Assembly: GCF_000281065.1 (NCBI RefSeq)
Contig: NZ_AKKK01000067.1
Coordinates: forward strand, 1-64,000
DNA from: Arthrobacter sp. M2012083
GTDB lineage: Bacteria > Actinomycetota > Actinomycetes > Actinomycetales > Micrococcaceae
DNA: 64,000 bases
Reading direction: 5' to 3'
Shown here: piece after piece, positions 1-8,877 of the stretch
How positions within the stretch are numbered: the stretch's first letter is position 1
Layout of the letters: each line of letters begins with the position of its first letter
Program-made: the position numbers and the translations under genes
The notes under the pieces: generated by a model
Database searches by the model: none
The model's input: only the letters and a program-made list of their open reading frames with translations
What the model was told of the DNA's origin: nothing

Positions 1-269
1 GCCTTGACGTTTTCCTTGACCTCAGCCGCGAAATCCGCGTTATCCCACTCACGCCGGCCAAAACCCACCAACGCGAAACTCGGCGGTAACAACCCACGAT
101 TAGCCAAGTCATAAACCGCCGGCATGAGCTTCTTACGGGCAAGATCACCAGTGACTCCGAAGAACACCAACGACGACGGCCCGGCAATACGATTCAGGCG
201 CCGATCCCGCGGATCCCGCAAAGGATTCCGGAGACCGGCGTTCTTCCTGCCGTTTTCAGTTTCTGGCAT
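1..269 (-). CDS. zwf: Glucose-6-phosphate 1-dehydrogenase, N-terminal part (cut by window edge)
   Basis: Only the first ~89 codons are inside the window; the gene runs off the left edge. The start ATG at 267-269 gives MPETENGRKN, followed by a Rossmann segment containing LVFFGVTGDLARKKLMP, the G-x-T/S-G-D-L-A-x-K-K nucleotide-binding signature of glucose-6-phosphate dehydrogenases. The enzyme oxidises glucose-6-phosphate with NAD(P)+ at the entry of the oxidative pentose-phosphate pathway. It lies 15 bp after the pgi stop on the same strand, so it is the distal member of a tkt-tal-pgi-zwf operon read right to left. The C-terminal substrate-binding domain cannot be seen. Confidence 0.93.
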   Translation of the reverse strand, partial: MPETENGRKNAGLRNPLRDPRDRRLNRIAGPSSLVFFGVTGDLARKKLMPAVYDLANRGLLPPSFALVGFGRREWDNADFAAEVKENVK

Positions 270-284
270 GTTTGGTTCTGTGCC

Positions 285-1925
285 TTAGCTTTCGAGTGCG
301 CTGGCTTGGTTGGCCAACGCAGCGACGACTTCCTGGAGTTGGGCTACGCCCGCAGCGCGCTCAGTGAGGTGCAGGCGCAATACGGGGCGGCCATGGCCTT
401 CCAGGACCTGGGCGTCGCCCGAGGCCTGGGCAGCAATGAGCTGACCGAAAGTGAAGGGCCGCTCCGGGATTTCAAGATCAGTGGAGGATGCTGCAGTGAC
501 CTGCAGGAACACTCCGATGGCCGGTCCACCCTTGTGGAACTGGCCAGTGGAGTGCAGGAACCGCGGCCCCCAACCGAACGTCACCGGACGCCCGCTGACG
601 GCGGCGAGTTCATCTCGGATGTCTTCAAGCGGTGCATGGGAAATGCGGTCAAGATAGGCCTGAACGCTCAAGTAGCCATCTGTGCCGAGCTGGCCAAGGA
701 GCGCCTGGACGGCTTCGGAAACAGTGGAGGCAGAGCCAAGCCAGTCGGCGCCGCGAACTTCCACAGCGCCATCGGTGAAGGCTGCCGGTGTGGGTTCAGG
801 GCGGGCGTCCAACAAACCACGCGCAGCCACCTTGGCGGCCTCGACGTCGGGCTGGTCAAACGGGTTGATGCCCAGCAGGCGACCCGCCACGGCGGTGGCA
901 AACTCCCACACAAACATCTGTGAAGCCAGGCCACCGGCAATGGCAACCTCGTTTTCACGAAGTTCCACGTCCGCATCGGCGTCCACCAGCCGGACCACAA
1001 GGATGTCCTCGGCACCGTTCAGGGCTTCCGGGGAATCCGGGCCGGCTACGACCGGCAGCACGCCGGTGCCCAGCTTGCCTGTGGATTCAGCGATGAGCTG
1101 TTCGGCCCAGTCGGCGAAACCGACTATGCCTGAACCATCCTCGGCGATGACCACCTTGTTGCGCAGCGGGGTAGTACCACCGAGGGCGATACCGAGCGCA
1201 AGTCCGATGTTGTCAGTTGAGTCCTCGTTGAGGATCTCAGCAGCCTCTTCTGCTTCGTCCAGGAACGCCTGGATGTCCACGCCGGCCAGTCCGCAAGGCA
1301 CCAAGCCAAATGCGGTCAGCGCCGAGAAACGGCCGCCGACGTTGGGGTCGGCGTTGAAAACTGCACGGTAGCCGGCCTCGCGGGAAGACTTATCCAGGGG
1401 AGAACCCGGGTCAGTGACAATGATGATCCTGCTCTTGGCGTCGATACCGGCATCATTGAATGCCTTCTCGAACACGCGGCGCTGGGAGTCGGTTTCCACG
1501 GTGGATCCGGACTTGGAGGAAACGACGATGGCGGTTTCCGCCAAGCGGTCCGCCAAGGCAGCACTGACCTGTTCCGGATCGGTGCTGTCCAAAACAGTCA
1601 GCTCGACGCCGGCAGTGCCGGCAGTGCCGGCAATGACCTCGGGAGCCAACGAAGACCCACCCATGCCGCACAGGACAATACGTGAGACGCCGTCGGCGCG
1701 GAGGGCATCGCGAAGTTCCAGAATGCCCTCAACCAAAGGTTGGGACACGGTGGCAGCCTCTACCCAGCCGAGACGAATCGCCGACTCAGACTCCGCTTCA
1801 GGACCCCACAGAGTGTGGTCTTTCGCGAATATCCGGGTTGCGATCTTTTCCTCGACCAGGCTGTCAATGTGCTGGGCGATGGCCTCTTGGGCAGCACCGC
1901 TGGCGTCGTAGCTGATTGTGCTCAT
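285..1925 (-). CDS. pgi: Glucose-6-phosphate isomerase
   Basis: The 546-residue cytosolic enzyme interconverts glucose-6-phosphate and fructose-6-phosphate. Visible SIS-type sugar-phosphate motifs are CGMGGSS (about 86-92), SSKSGSTVET (136-145) and the family signature NVGGRFS (195-201). The C-terminal half carries GQFHKGGPAIGVF, a form I associate with the isomerase half of transaldolase-isomerase fusion proteins rather than E. coli-type Pgi. Here the transaldolase is a separate gene 6 bp upstream (tal stop at 1932), so the two are transcriptionally and probably translationally coupled. The start ATG at 1925 overlaps no neighbour. Sure of the family; the subclass remark is from memory. Confidence 0.96.
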   Translation of the reverse strand: MSTISYDASGAAQEAIAQHIDSLVEEKIATRIFAKDHTLWGPEAESESAIRLGWVEAATVSQPLVEGILELRDALRADGVSRIVLCGMGGSSLAPEVIAGTAGTAGVELTVLDSTDPEQVSAALADRLAETAIVVSSKSGSTVETDSQRRVFEKAFNDAGIDAKSRIIIVTDPGSPLDKSSREAGYRAVFNADPNVGGRFSALTAFGLVPCGLAGVDIQAFLDEAEEAAEILNEDSTDNIGLALGIALGGTTPLRNKVVIAEDGSGIVGFADWAEQLIAESTGKLGTGVLPVVAGPDSPEALNGAEDILVVRLVDADADVELRENEVAIAGGLASQMFVWEFATAVAGRLLGINPFDQPDVEAAKVAARGLLDARPEPTPAAFTDGAVEVRGADWLGSASTVSEAVQALLGQLGTDGYLSVQAYLDRISHAPLEDIRDELAAVSGRPVTFGWGPRFLHSTGQFHKGGPAIGVFLQVTAASSTDLEIPERPFTFGQLIAAQASGDAQVLEGHGRPVLRLHLTERAAGVAQLQEVVAALANQASALES

Positions 1926-1931
1926 GATGGG

Positions 1932-3050
1932 TTAGGAAGCCTTCCGTGCGGTGACGAGTGCGCCTTCGACGTCGGCGAGGAGTTCCTTCCAGGAGCCCAC
2001 GAACTTCTCGAGGCCTTCGGTCTCGAGGAGCGTGACGACGTCGTTGTAGGAGACGCCGAGGGCTTCGAGGGCGTTGAGGGTCTCGTTCGCTTCGTCGTAG
2101 GTGCCGGTGATGGTGTCACCGGTGACTACGCCGTGGTCGAACGTGGCGTCGAGGGTCTTCTCCGGCATGGTGTTGACCACGCCTGCTGCGACGAGTTCGG
2201 TCACGTAGAGGGTGTCCGGGTAGGCCGGGTCCTTCACGCCAGTGGAGGCCCACAGGGGTCGCTGGGGGAGCGCGCCGGCTTCGGCCAGCACTGCCCAGCG
2301 CTCGGTGGAGAAGAGCTCTTCATAGACCTGGTAAGCAAGGCGTGCGTTCGCAACACCGGCTTTGCCCTTGAGTGCCTTGGCTTCATCGGTGCCGATGGCG
2401 TCAAGGCGCTTGTCGATCTCAGAGTCCACGCGGGAGACGAAGAACGACGCCACGGAGTGGATCTTGGAAAGGTCGTGGCCGTTGTCCTTGGCCTGCTCAA
2501 GACCGGACTGGAAAGCGTTGATGACCGCGCGGTAGCGCTCCAGGGAGAAGATCAGGGTCACGTTGACGCTGATGCCCTCGGCCAGGGTTGCCGTGATGGC
2601 TTCGAGGCCTTCAAGGGTAGCCGGGATCTTGATGTGGACGTTGTCCTTGTTGACCTTGGCGTAGAGGTGCTTGGCCTCGGCGATGGTTCCTGCGGTATCC
2701 CAGGCAAGGCGGGGGTCAACCTCGATGGAGACGCGGCCATCCACACCGTTGGTGGCGGCGGCGATCGGCGCGAAGAGATCGCAGGCGTCAGCGACGTCCG
2801 TGGTGGTGATTTCGAAGATCGTTTCTTCGACGCTGGCACCGGCCGCGGCCTGCGCCGCGATGGTGGCGTCGTAATCCGTGCCGGCAGTGATGGCGGCGTG
2901 GAAGATCGACGGGTTGGTGGTCACACCAACGACGTTCTTTTCGTCGATGAGCTTCTGCAGGGTGCCCGTCTCCAAGCGGTTGCGGGAAAGGTCATCAAGC
3001 CAGATCGAAACGCCGGCGTCGGAAAGCTGCTGCGTGGGAGTTGTAGACAT
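1932..3050 (-). CDS. tal: Transaldolase
   Basis: The 372-residue cytosolic enzyme transfers the dihydroxyacetone unit between sedoheptulose-7-phosphate and glyceraldehyde-3-phosphate in the non-oxidative pentose-phosphate pathway. TTNPSIF (44-50) is the N-terminal transaldolase signature. The Schiff-base lysine is K141 in NVHIKIPAT, and DGRVSIEVDPR precedes it. Length fits the longer actinobacterial/cyanobacterial transaldolase class (about 370 residues). The gene sits between tkt (30 bp upstream) and pgi (6 bp downstream). An AGGAG-like Shine-Dalgarno sequence lies just before the ATG at 3050. Confidence 0.97.
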   Translation of the reverse strand: MSTTPTQQLSDAGVSIWLDDLSRNRLETGTLQKLIDEKNVVGVTTNPSIFHAAITAGTDYDATIAAQAAAGASVEETIFEITTTDVADACDLFAPIAAATNGVDGRVSIEVDPRLAWDTAGTIAEAKHLYAKVNKDNVHIKIPATLEGLEAITATLAEGISVNVTLIFSLERYRAVINAFQSGLEQAKDNGHDLSKIHSVASFFVSRVDSEIDKRLDAIGTDEAKALKGKAGVANARLAYQVYEELFSTERWAVLAEAGALPQRPLWASTGVKDPAYPDTLYVTELVAAGVVNTMPEKTLDATFDHGVVTGDTITGTYDEANETLNALEALGVSYNDVVTLLETEGLEKFVGSWKELLADVEGALVTARKAS

Positions 3051-3080
3051 GTGTTTTCTCCTGTGAGAGGGAACAGACTG

Positions 3081-5207
3081 TTATGCGTTGGAGTCTGCGA
3101 GGGAGTCTTTTGCTGCGGCGGCAACGGCTTCGGCAGTGATGCCGAATTCGTTGAAGAGCCGCTTGTAGTCAGCCGATGCGCCGAAGTGCTCCAAGGAGAT
3201 GGAACGGCCGGCGTCGCCGACGAATTCGCGCCAGCCCAGTGCCAGGCCGGCTTCAACCGAAACACGGGCCTTGACGGCGGCCGGGAGCACGGACTCGCGG
3301 TAAGCCTCGTCCTGCTTGTTGAACCATTCAACGCAGGGCATGGACACAACACGGGTGGCGATGCCTTCAGCCTGGAGGGCTTCGCGGGCCTGCACGGCGA
3401 GCTGGACTTCAGAGCCGGTGCCGATCAGGATGACCTGCGCGTCAACGGTCTCGCCGTCCTTGGAGGCTTCGGCCAGGACGTAGCCGCCCTTGGCAACCCC
3501 TGCGGTGGAGGCGAACGTGTCGCCGCTTGCTTCACCTTCGCCGCGGGCGTAGGTAGGGATGTTCTGGCGGGTCAGGACAATGCCGGCCGGGTTCTCGTGG
3601 TTCTCCAGCATGGCCTTCCAAGCTGCCGAGACCTCGTTCGCGTCGCCGGGCCGGACGACGTCCAGGCCCGGGATGGCGCGCAGGGAGGCGAGCTGCTCCA
3701 CCGGCTGGTGGGTGGGGCCGTCTTCGCCCAGGCCGATGGAGTCGTGCGTCCATACGTACAGGGATGGCACACCCATCAGCGCGCCGAGGCGGATGGCCGG
3801 GCGCTGATAGTCACTGAAGATCAGGAACGTGCCGGAGAACGCACGGGTGCGGCCGTGGAGCGAGATGCCGTTCACGATGGATGCGGCGGCGTGCTCACGG
3901 ATGCCGAAGTGCAGGACACGGCCGTACGGGTTGCCCTTCCAGGCGTCCGTGGAGCGCGAGGTCGGAATGAACGACGGCGAGCCTTCGATGGTGGTGTTGT
4001 TGGACTCGGCGAGGTCGGCCGAACCGCCCCACAGCTCGGGAAGAACCGGTCCGATGGCGTTCAGGACCTTGCCCGAAGCCGCACGGGTGGAAACGTCCTT
4101 GCCGGCTTCGAACACGGGAAGCGCGGAGTCAATCTCAGCCGGGAGCTTCTTCGCTTCGACGCGTTCCAGCAGGGCGGCGGCGTCCGGGTTGGCGGACTGC
4201 CATGCCTCGAAAGAGGTCTGCCATGCTGCGCGGGACTCGGCGCCGCGGTCCAGGACCTTGCGGGCGTGGGCCAGGACTTCTTCGTCAACGTCGAAGGACT
4301 TGGCCGGATCGAAACCGAGTACGGTCTTCAGTGCTGCGACTTCCTCGGCGCCCAATGCGGAGCCGTGGATCTTTCCGGTGTTCTGCTTCTTCGGGGCAGG
4401 GTAGCCGATGATGGTGCGCAGCGAGATGATGGACGGCTTGTTCGTCTCAGCCTTCGCGGCGAGCAGTGCCGCGTAGAGTTCCTGGACGTCTTCGACGTAG
4501 TCGCCGGTCTTGGTCCAGTCGACGCGCTGGGTGTGCCAGCCATAGGCTTCGTAGCGCTTGAGGACGTCTTCGGTGAAAGCGATGTCGGTGTCGTCTTCGA
4601 TGGAGATGTGGTTCTCGTCGTAGATCACTACGAGGTTGCCCAGTTCCTGGTGCCCGGCGAGCGAGGAAGCCTCGGAGGTCACGCCTTCCTGCAGGTCGCC
4701 GTCGGAAGCGATAACCCAGATGGTGTGGTCGAACGGCGATTCGCCGGCGGGAGCATCGGCGTCGAACAACCCACGTTGGCGACGCTGGGAGTAAGCGAAA
4801 CCAACAGCCGAGGCCAAGCCCTGGCCCAGCGGGCCGGTGGTGATTTCCACACCAGCGGTGTGCTTGTACTCGGGGTGGCCCGGGGTCAGTGAACCCCAAG
4901 TACGCAGCGCCTCAAGGTCCTTTAGTTCCAGGCCGTAACCGGAGAGGAACAACTGGATGTAAAGGGTCAACGACGTGTGACCGGGGGACAGGACGAAGCG
5001 GTCGCGGCCGATCCAGTCCGGGTTCTTCGGGTCATGACGCATCAGCTTCTGGAACAGCAGGTACGCTGCCGGAGCCAAGCTCATAGCCGTACCGGGGTGG
5101 CCATTGCCGACCTTCTCCACGGCGTCAGCGGCCAACACGCGAACGGTGTCAACAGCCTTCTTGTCCAGATCGGTCCATGACAGTTCTTGCTCTTCCAAAT
5201 GTGGCAC
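3081..5207 (-). CDS. tkt: Transketolase
   Basis: Thiamine-diphosphate enzyme that moves two-carbon ketol units between pentose, hexose and tetrose phosphates. Visible motifs are GNGHPGTAMSLAPAAYLL near the N terminus, the ThDP-binding run SDGDLQEGV ... DENHISI, and the second-domain segment GLGEDGPTHQPVEQL. The open frame extends to 5267, but family proteins begin close to EEQELSWTDLDKKAVD. I therefore chose the GTG at 5205-5207 (V-P-H-L-E-E), which has a GAGGGG-like ribosome site about ten bases upstream; this gives 708 residues, near the usual ~700. A TTG at 5198 is an alternative. First gene of the operon with tal, pgi and zwf. Confidence 0.95.
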   Translation of the reverse strand: MPHLEEQELSWTDLDKKAVDTVRVLAADAVEKVGNGHPGTAMSLAPAAYLLFQKLMRHDPKNPDWIGRDRFVLSPGHTSLTLYIQLFLSGYGLELKDLEALRTWGSLTPGHPEYKHTAGVEITTGPLGQGLASAVGFAYSQRRQRGLFDADAPAGESPFDHTIWVIASDGDLQEGVTSEASSLAGHQELGNLVVIYDENHISIEDDTDIAFTEDVLKRYEAYGWHTQRVDWTKTGDYVEDVQELYAALLAAKAETNKPSIISLRTIIGYPAPKKQNTGKIHGSALGAEEVAALKTVLGFDPAKSFDVDEEVLAHARKVLDRGAESRAAWQTSFEAWQSANPDAAALLERVEAKKLPAEIDSALPVFEAGKDVSTRAASGKVLNAIGPVLPELWGGSADLAESNNTTIEGSPSFIPTSRSTDAWKGNPYGRVLHFGIREHAAASIVNGISLHGRTRAFSGTFLIFSDYQRPAIRLGALMGVPSLYVWTHDSIGLGEDGPTHQPVEQLASLRAIPGLDVVRPGDANEVSAAWKAMLENHENPAGIVLTRQNIPTYARGEGEASGDTFASTAGVAKGGYVLAEASKDGETVDAQVILIGTGSEVQLAVQAREALQAEGIATRVVSMPCVEWFNKQDEAYRESVLPAAVKARVSVEAGLALGWREFVGDAGRSISLEHFGASADYKRLFNEFGITAEAVAAAAKDSLADSNA

Positions 5208-5623
5208 GAAAACCGAGCCCCTCTCTGTGCTGACGGCAGGCGTATGGACACGGCACGCAGGAAGCACAGGATGGCGCCCGCTGCAATGTGTCTACCAGCC
5301 GTTCACCATTGAAACGTTGATCTCTCATCCAGACGCACGGATATCCAAGAATACGGTTTCCCGGATCGTCAACGTGTGCTGATCTGCTCAACAGCTTAGC
5401 CCTAAACGTGTCATGGAACTCAGGGAATCCCACTAACTGGACAGAATTTCCCTTATATGAATCACGATGGCCCGGCGGAAGAGTGAAGATTTGGAAACAT
5501 TGGCGTATTTTGCGGACATCGGGCCTCTTTCCGCCACGGTATGATATTTGGAGGCCAGCAGCGGTTCATGCGCCCGGTTTGAGGGACGGCAGCCGCTGCG
5601 AGAACCCCAGAGCATAGAACAGA
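5208..5623. other. Divergent intergenic region between tkt and ctaB
   Basis: About 416 bp without a credible gene. It must hold the leftward tkt operon promoter and the rightward ctaB promoter. ORFs here have no recognisable protein content and look like noise. No convincing operator palindrome or riboswitch was seen. Confidence 0.6.
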
Positions 5624-6586
5624 GTGACTGCCGCCGTGAGCACAACTGATACGCCCCTTAACGCGTCCCCGGCCCGGGGAAGCATCGGAATGTCCCGTAA
5701 GTTCAAGGCGTATCTGGCTCTGACGAAGCCCCGTGTCATTGAGTTGCTCCTGGTCAGCACGCTTCCCACCATGATCTTTGCACAGCGCGGATTCCCGTCC
5801 ATCGGCTTGATCCTCGCCACCCTCGTTGGTGGCGCATTCGCTGCGGGCAGCGCCGGCGTCTTCAACTGCTACATCGACCGCGACATCGACAAACTGATGC
5901 ACCGCACGGAGAAACGTCCGCTGGTGACCGGTGAAGTGACTCCCCGCGAAGCACTGGTCTTCGCCTGGATCCTGGGCGCTGCCTCCATCGCAATCCTGTG
6001 GTTCGGCGCCAACCCGCTGTCTGCTTGGTTGGGCCTCGGTGCGATCGTCTTCTACGTGGTGATCTACACCATGATCCTCAAGCGCCGCACTGCCCAGAAC
6101 ATCGTCTGGGGCGGCGCTGCCGGATGCTTCCCGGTGCTCATCGCCTGGGCAGCTGTTACCAACACTGTCGAATGGCCCGCCATCGTGCTCTTCATGGTGA
6201 TTTTCCTCTGGACGCCTCCTCACTACTGGCCGCTGTCCATGCGTTACGGCGAGGACTACCGCAACGCCAAGGTGCCGATGCTCGGCGCCATTGCCGGCGC
6301 GAAGGTGGTCTCCGTGCAGGTAGTTCTTTACGCCTGGGCCATGGTTGCCTGCTCACTGCTGATGATCCCGGTGGGCGGGGCCGGATGGGTCTACACGATC
6401 GTGGCTGTTGCTGCCGGAGCCTGGTTCCTCTACGAGAGCCACGCATTGTACAAGCGTGCACAGGGTGGCGACGTTTCCAACAAGGGTGCCATGAAGGTGT
6501 TCCACGGCTCCATCAGCTACCTGACGTTGCTCTTCATCGCGTTGGCCGTTGATCCCTTCATCGGCTCAGCGATCGTGGGCGGCTAG
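5624..6586 (+). CDS. ctaB: Protoheme IX farnesyltransferase (heme O synthase)
   Basis: A UbiA-superfamily polytopic membrane prenyltransferase of 320 residues that attaches a farnesyl group to heme b to give heme o, the precursor of heme a for the aa3 oxidase. The first aspartate-rich motif is NCYIDRDIDKLMHRTEKRPL, with the prenyl-diphosphate-binding N-x-x-x-D-x-x-x-D arrangement. The loop YTMILKRRTAQNIVWGGAAG follows, then several hydrophobic helices. The GTG at 5624 gives MTAAVSTTD; a second GTG at 5636 is possible. Heme A synthase ctaA lies about 0.5 kb downstream on the opposite strand. The tandem repeat at 6595 begins almost at its stop codon. Confidence 0.95.
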   Translation: MTAAVSTTDTPLNASPARGSIGMSRKFKAYLALTKPRVIELLLVSTLPTMIFAQRGFPSIGLILATLVGGAFAAGSAGVFNCYIDRDIDKLMHRTEKRPLVTGEVTPREALVFAWILGAASIAILWFGANPLSAWLGLGAIVFYVVIYTMILKRRTAQNIVWGGAAGCFPVLIAWAAVTNTVEWPAIVLFMVIFLWTPPHYWPLSMRYGEDYRNAKVPMLGAIAGAKVVSVQVVLYAWAMVACSLLMIPVGGAGWVYTIVAVAAGAWFLYESHALYKRAQGGDVSNKGAMKVFHGSISYLTLLFIALAVDPFIGSAIVGG

Positions 6587-6594
6587 CCCACCAA

Positions 6595-6700
6595 CGCTCT
6601 CTCACGTCCCCCGGGGTTGAGGCCAGCGCTCTCTCACGTCCCCCGGGGTTGAGGCCAGCGCTCTCTCACGTCCCCCGGGGTTGAGGCCAGCGCTCTCCCA
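6595..6700. repeat. Three 32-bp tandem repeats plus a partial fourth
   Basis: Copies at 6595-6626, 6627-6658 and 6659-6690 are identical to the eye. A diverging partial copy begins CGCTCTCCCA at 6691. Each unit contains CGCTCTCTCACG followed by the self-complementary CCCCCGGGG block. The array starts nine bases after the ctaB stop and ends at the decayed gene at 6703, so it could act as a transcription barrier between convergent units or simply be a recombination scar. Confidence 0.93.
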
Positions 6701-6702
6701 CA

Positions 6703-7103
6703 TCACGATTCGAAAGATGCAACCAGTCGAGCCAGCGGAGGAGACGCCTGCCCTTCCGGTAGCGCCTTGACTAGCAGGGGTGTATATGGGATCTTGTTCC
6801 CGCTGCGCCCCCGAAGAACCGCCGTGACCGCCGTTCCACTGACCGTTCCCGCAACGAGGGCTGGCGTTGCAGGAGCTCAAAGGACCCGAGCTCCCCTTGG
6901 TCCGCAATGACGTTGAGCACGGCGTTAACGCCAAGGCATCGGATGAGTTCGTCTTCCAAATCGGCCCTAAGGGCTTGGAAGCCTAGGTCTTCCAGCGGGC
7001 CTGTCCTATGCCGGCCCATAGCGGTCGACGAAGTGCACGATGCTTGATGCGCCATTCTGTATCCGGCCTTGGTGGCTTCGCGCTCCAAACCCGCGCAGCT
7101 CAA
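6703..7103 (-). pseudogene. Remnant of a TOPRIM/OLD-family nuclease-like gene
   Basis: Three minus-strand fragments in different frames spell parts of one protein family in the right order. The first (about 7095-7010) contains NGASSIVHFVDRYGPA and then a stop. The second (about 6990-6795) contains LGFQALRADLEDELIRCLG, then VIADQGELGSFELLQRQP and RRFFGGAAG. The third (about 6793-6703) continues NKIPYTPLLVKALPEGQA and ends PLARLVASFES. From memory this matches the C-terminal half of actinobacterial TOPRIM nucleotidyl transferase/hydrolase (OLD-like ATP-dependent endonuclease) proteins, with about 40 residues missing between fragments one and two and a frameshift near 6793. No start, no intact frame: a decayed gene. 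Family assignment is moderately sure; decay is directly visible. Confidence 0.72.
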
Positions 7104-7119
7104 CCGGGCATGGAACGAG

Positions 7120-8064
7120 CTAGTTGGCGGGGCTGTGCTTCGCTAAGTCGGCAGCGTTGGTGGCCGCGCTCATCAGCACGGCGGCGCCGAACATATGTGC
7201 ACCCACCAGGAGGGCAGGGATTCCGTTGTAGTACTGGGTGAAGCCGATGACAGCCTGCAGCAGTGTGACACCCAGCAGAAGATACGACGCCGAACGGAAC
7301 GGACCGCCGATCTTGTGCCGGATCACCAGGTACACCGCGAAGAGCGTTCCGGCGGTGATGAGGTACGCAGGGACCGCGTGGATGTGCGAGAAGAGGTCCC
7401 AGTCGAGGTCGTTGCGGGGAGCGTCAGCGTCTCCGGCGTGGGGCCCGGCTCCGGTAACGACGACCCCCAGCATCACAGAGAGCGCGGAGAAAAGCGCGAC
7501 AGCAAGCATCACGGGGCGAGCAAGAGCGGGGAGGGCCGGCAAGGTGCGGTTCATGAAGCGCCCGGCCCGCCCGTAAGCGCGGTTGACCAGCAGAGTGGCA
7601 AAGACCACCAACGCCATGGACACCAGGAAGTGCAGGCCCACAACCCAGGGGTTGAGGCCCGATAGTACGGTGATTCCACCGATCACTGCCTGTGCCGGGA
7701 TGCTGGCAAGGAGTCCCAAGGCAAGCATGAAGAGGTCGCGACGTTCCTTGCGGAGGTTCCACAAGTACACCAACATCATGGCCGCCACTGCGGCGAGGGC
7801 GAAGGTGAGCAGGCGGTTGCCGAACTCAATGAACCCGTGAATGCCCATTTCCGGTGTGTTAACCAACGAATCGCTGGTGCAGCGCGGCCACGTCGGGCAG
7901 CCCAGGCCGGAGGCCGTGAGTCGTACCGCACCACCGGTCACCACCAGAACGGTCTGCCCAATGAGCGACAACAATGCAAGGCGGCGCACGGCCTTGTTGA
8001 CCTCGGTTGGCAACTTGGAGGTCAATCGCTGGACGGTTTTTGGTAGGCGCGATGCCGTGCTCAC
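7120..8064 (-). CDS. ctaA: Heme A synthase
   Basis: A 314-residue COX15/CtaA-family integral membrane protein that oxidises the C8 methyl of heme o to a formyl group, making heme a. About eight hydrophobic helices are visible. Conserved segments are VVTGGAVRLTASGLGCPTWP near the N terminus, HGFIEFGNRLLTF in the next loop, LHFLVSMALVVFATLLV, and SHIHAVPAYLITAG in the second half; the histidines in these segments are the expected heme ligands. The GTG at 8064 gives MSTASRLPKTV. It works with ctaB about 0.5 kb away on the other strand. The exporter genes upstream on the same strand end 48 bp before its start and may share a transcript. Confidence 0.94.
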   Translation of the reverse strand: MSTASRLPKTVQRLTSKLPTEVNKAVRRLALLSLIGQTVLVVTGGAVRLTASGLGCPTWPRCTSDSLVNTPEMGIHGFIEFGNRLLTFALAAVAAMMLVYLWNLRKERRDLFMLALGLLASIPAQAVIGGITVLSGLNPWVVGLHFLVSMALVVFATLLVNRAYGRAGRFMNRTLPALPALARPVMLAVALFSALSVMLGVVVTGAGPHAGDADAPRNDLDWDLFSHIHAVPAYLITAGTLFAVYLVIRHKIGGPFRSASYLLLGVTLLQAVIGFTQYYNGIPALLVGAHMFGAAVLMSAATNAADLAKHSPAN

Positions 8065-8112
8065 AGGTTTCTCACTTCTCAGTTCTGCGTTGGTGGTTGA
8101 TGCCTGGTCGGG

Positions 8113-8877
8113 TTAGTTCCACTTGAACCATCGGACGGCCGCGGCGCCGGCCAGTATGGTCCATAGCAGGAGGACTACTACTGCGGGGAAGGGAACAGCG
8201 CCCAACAGGAAGGCATCCCGAAGTGCTTGGCCCAAGGCCCCGGAAGGTAGGACCTGAACGATCCCTTGAAGCAACGGCGGCAATCGTTCGGCGGGCACCA
8301 CAATGCCGCCTAGTGCCCCAAGGAGGATCCACAGCAGGTTGGTAATCGCAAGGGTAGCTTCCGGCCGCACCGTGCCCGCCACAAGCAAGCCCAATGCGGT
8401 GAAGGCGGCAGCGCCGAGAACCAGAACCCCCACGGCTGGAAGCCAAGCTTCCAGCCGTGGTTGCCATCCCAGCAGGCCCGCAACTGCACCCACCACCAGC
8501 ACCTGAAGGAACAGAACAACCAGCACGGCGAGAATCTTGCCCGCGATGAGTCCGCCCCGGCCAAGGGGAGTGGTGGACAGGAAGCGGAGAACTCCGTATC
8601 GGCGATCAAAACCCGTCGCGATGCCCTGGCCGGTGAAAGCCGTGGACATGGCGCACAGCGCCAGGATCCCGGGCGTGGCAACGTCTACGCGGGACCCGCC
8701 GAGGCCGTCGAGCAGTGGGGTAACAACCAAACCCACAAGGGCCATCAGGGGCAGGACGACAGCGAGGATGAGTTGCTCACCGTTGCGCAGCATGGTGATG
8801 GTTTCGTAGCGGCCCTGCTGCATGATCCGGCGAGGCAGGGATGCTGGTCCGGCGTTGGGAGAGAGAAGCTTGCTCAT
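8113..8877 (-). CDS. ABC-2 type transporter permease
   Basis: A 254-residue membrane protein with six hydrophobic stretches and the layout of ABC-2/DrrB-type exporter permeases. Its start overlaps the stop of the ATPase gene by four bases (8874-8877), so the two are translationally coupled and probably form one exporter. The substrate is unknown. A transporter in the same relative position, between ctaA and sufR, also occurs in Mycobacterium tuberculosis (Rv1456c-Rv1458c region), which suggests a conserved but undefined link to heme or oxidase biogenesis. Confidence 0.85.
   Translation of the reverse strand: MSKLLSPNAGPASLPRRIMQQGRYETITMLRNGEQLILAVVLPLMALVGLVVTPLLDGLGGSRVDVATPGILALCAMSTAFTGQGIATGFDRRYGVLRFLSTTPLGRGGLIAGKILAVLVVLFLQVLVVGAVAGLLGWQPRLEAWLPAVGVLVLGAAAFTALGLLVAGTVRPEATLAITNLLWILLGALGGIVVPAERLPPLLQGIVQVLPSGALGQALRDAFLLGAVPFPAVVVLLLWTILAGAAAVRWFKWN

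Noticed and set aside
1740..4892. A 1050-codon open frame on the plus strand opposite pgi, tal and tkt
   Set aside because: It mirrors three clearly real minus-strand genes and has no recognisable domain; long antisense frames are common in GC-rich codon-biased DNA.
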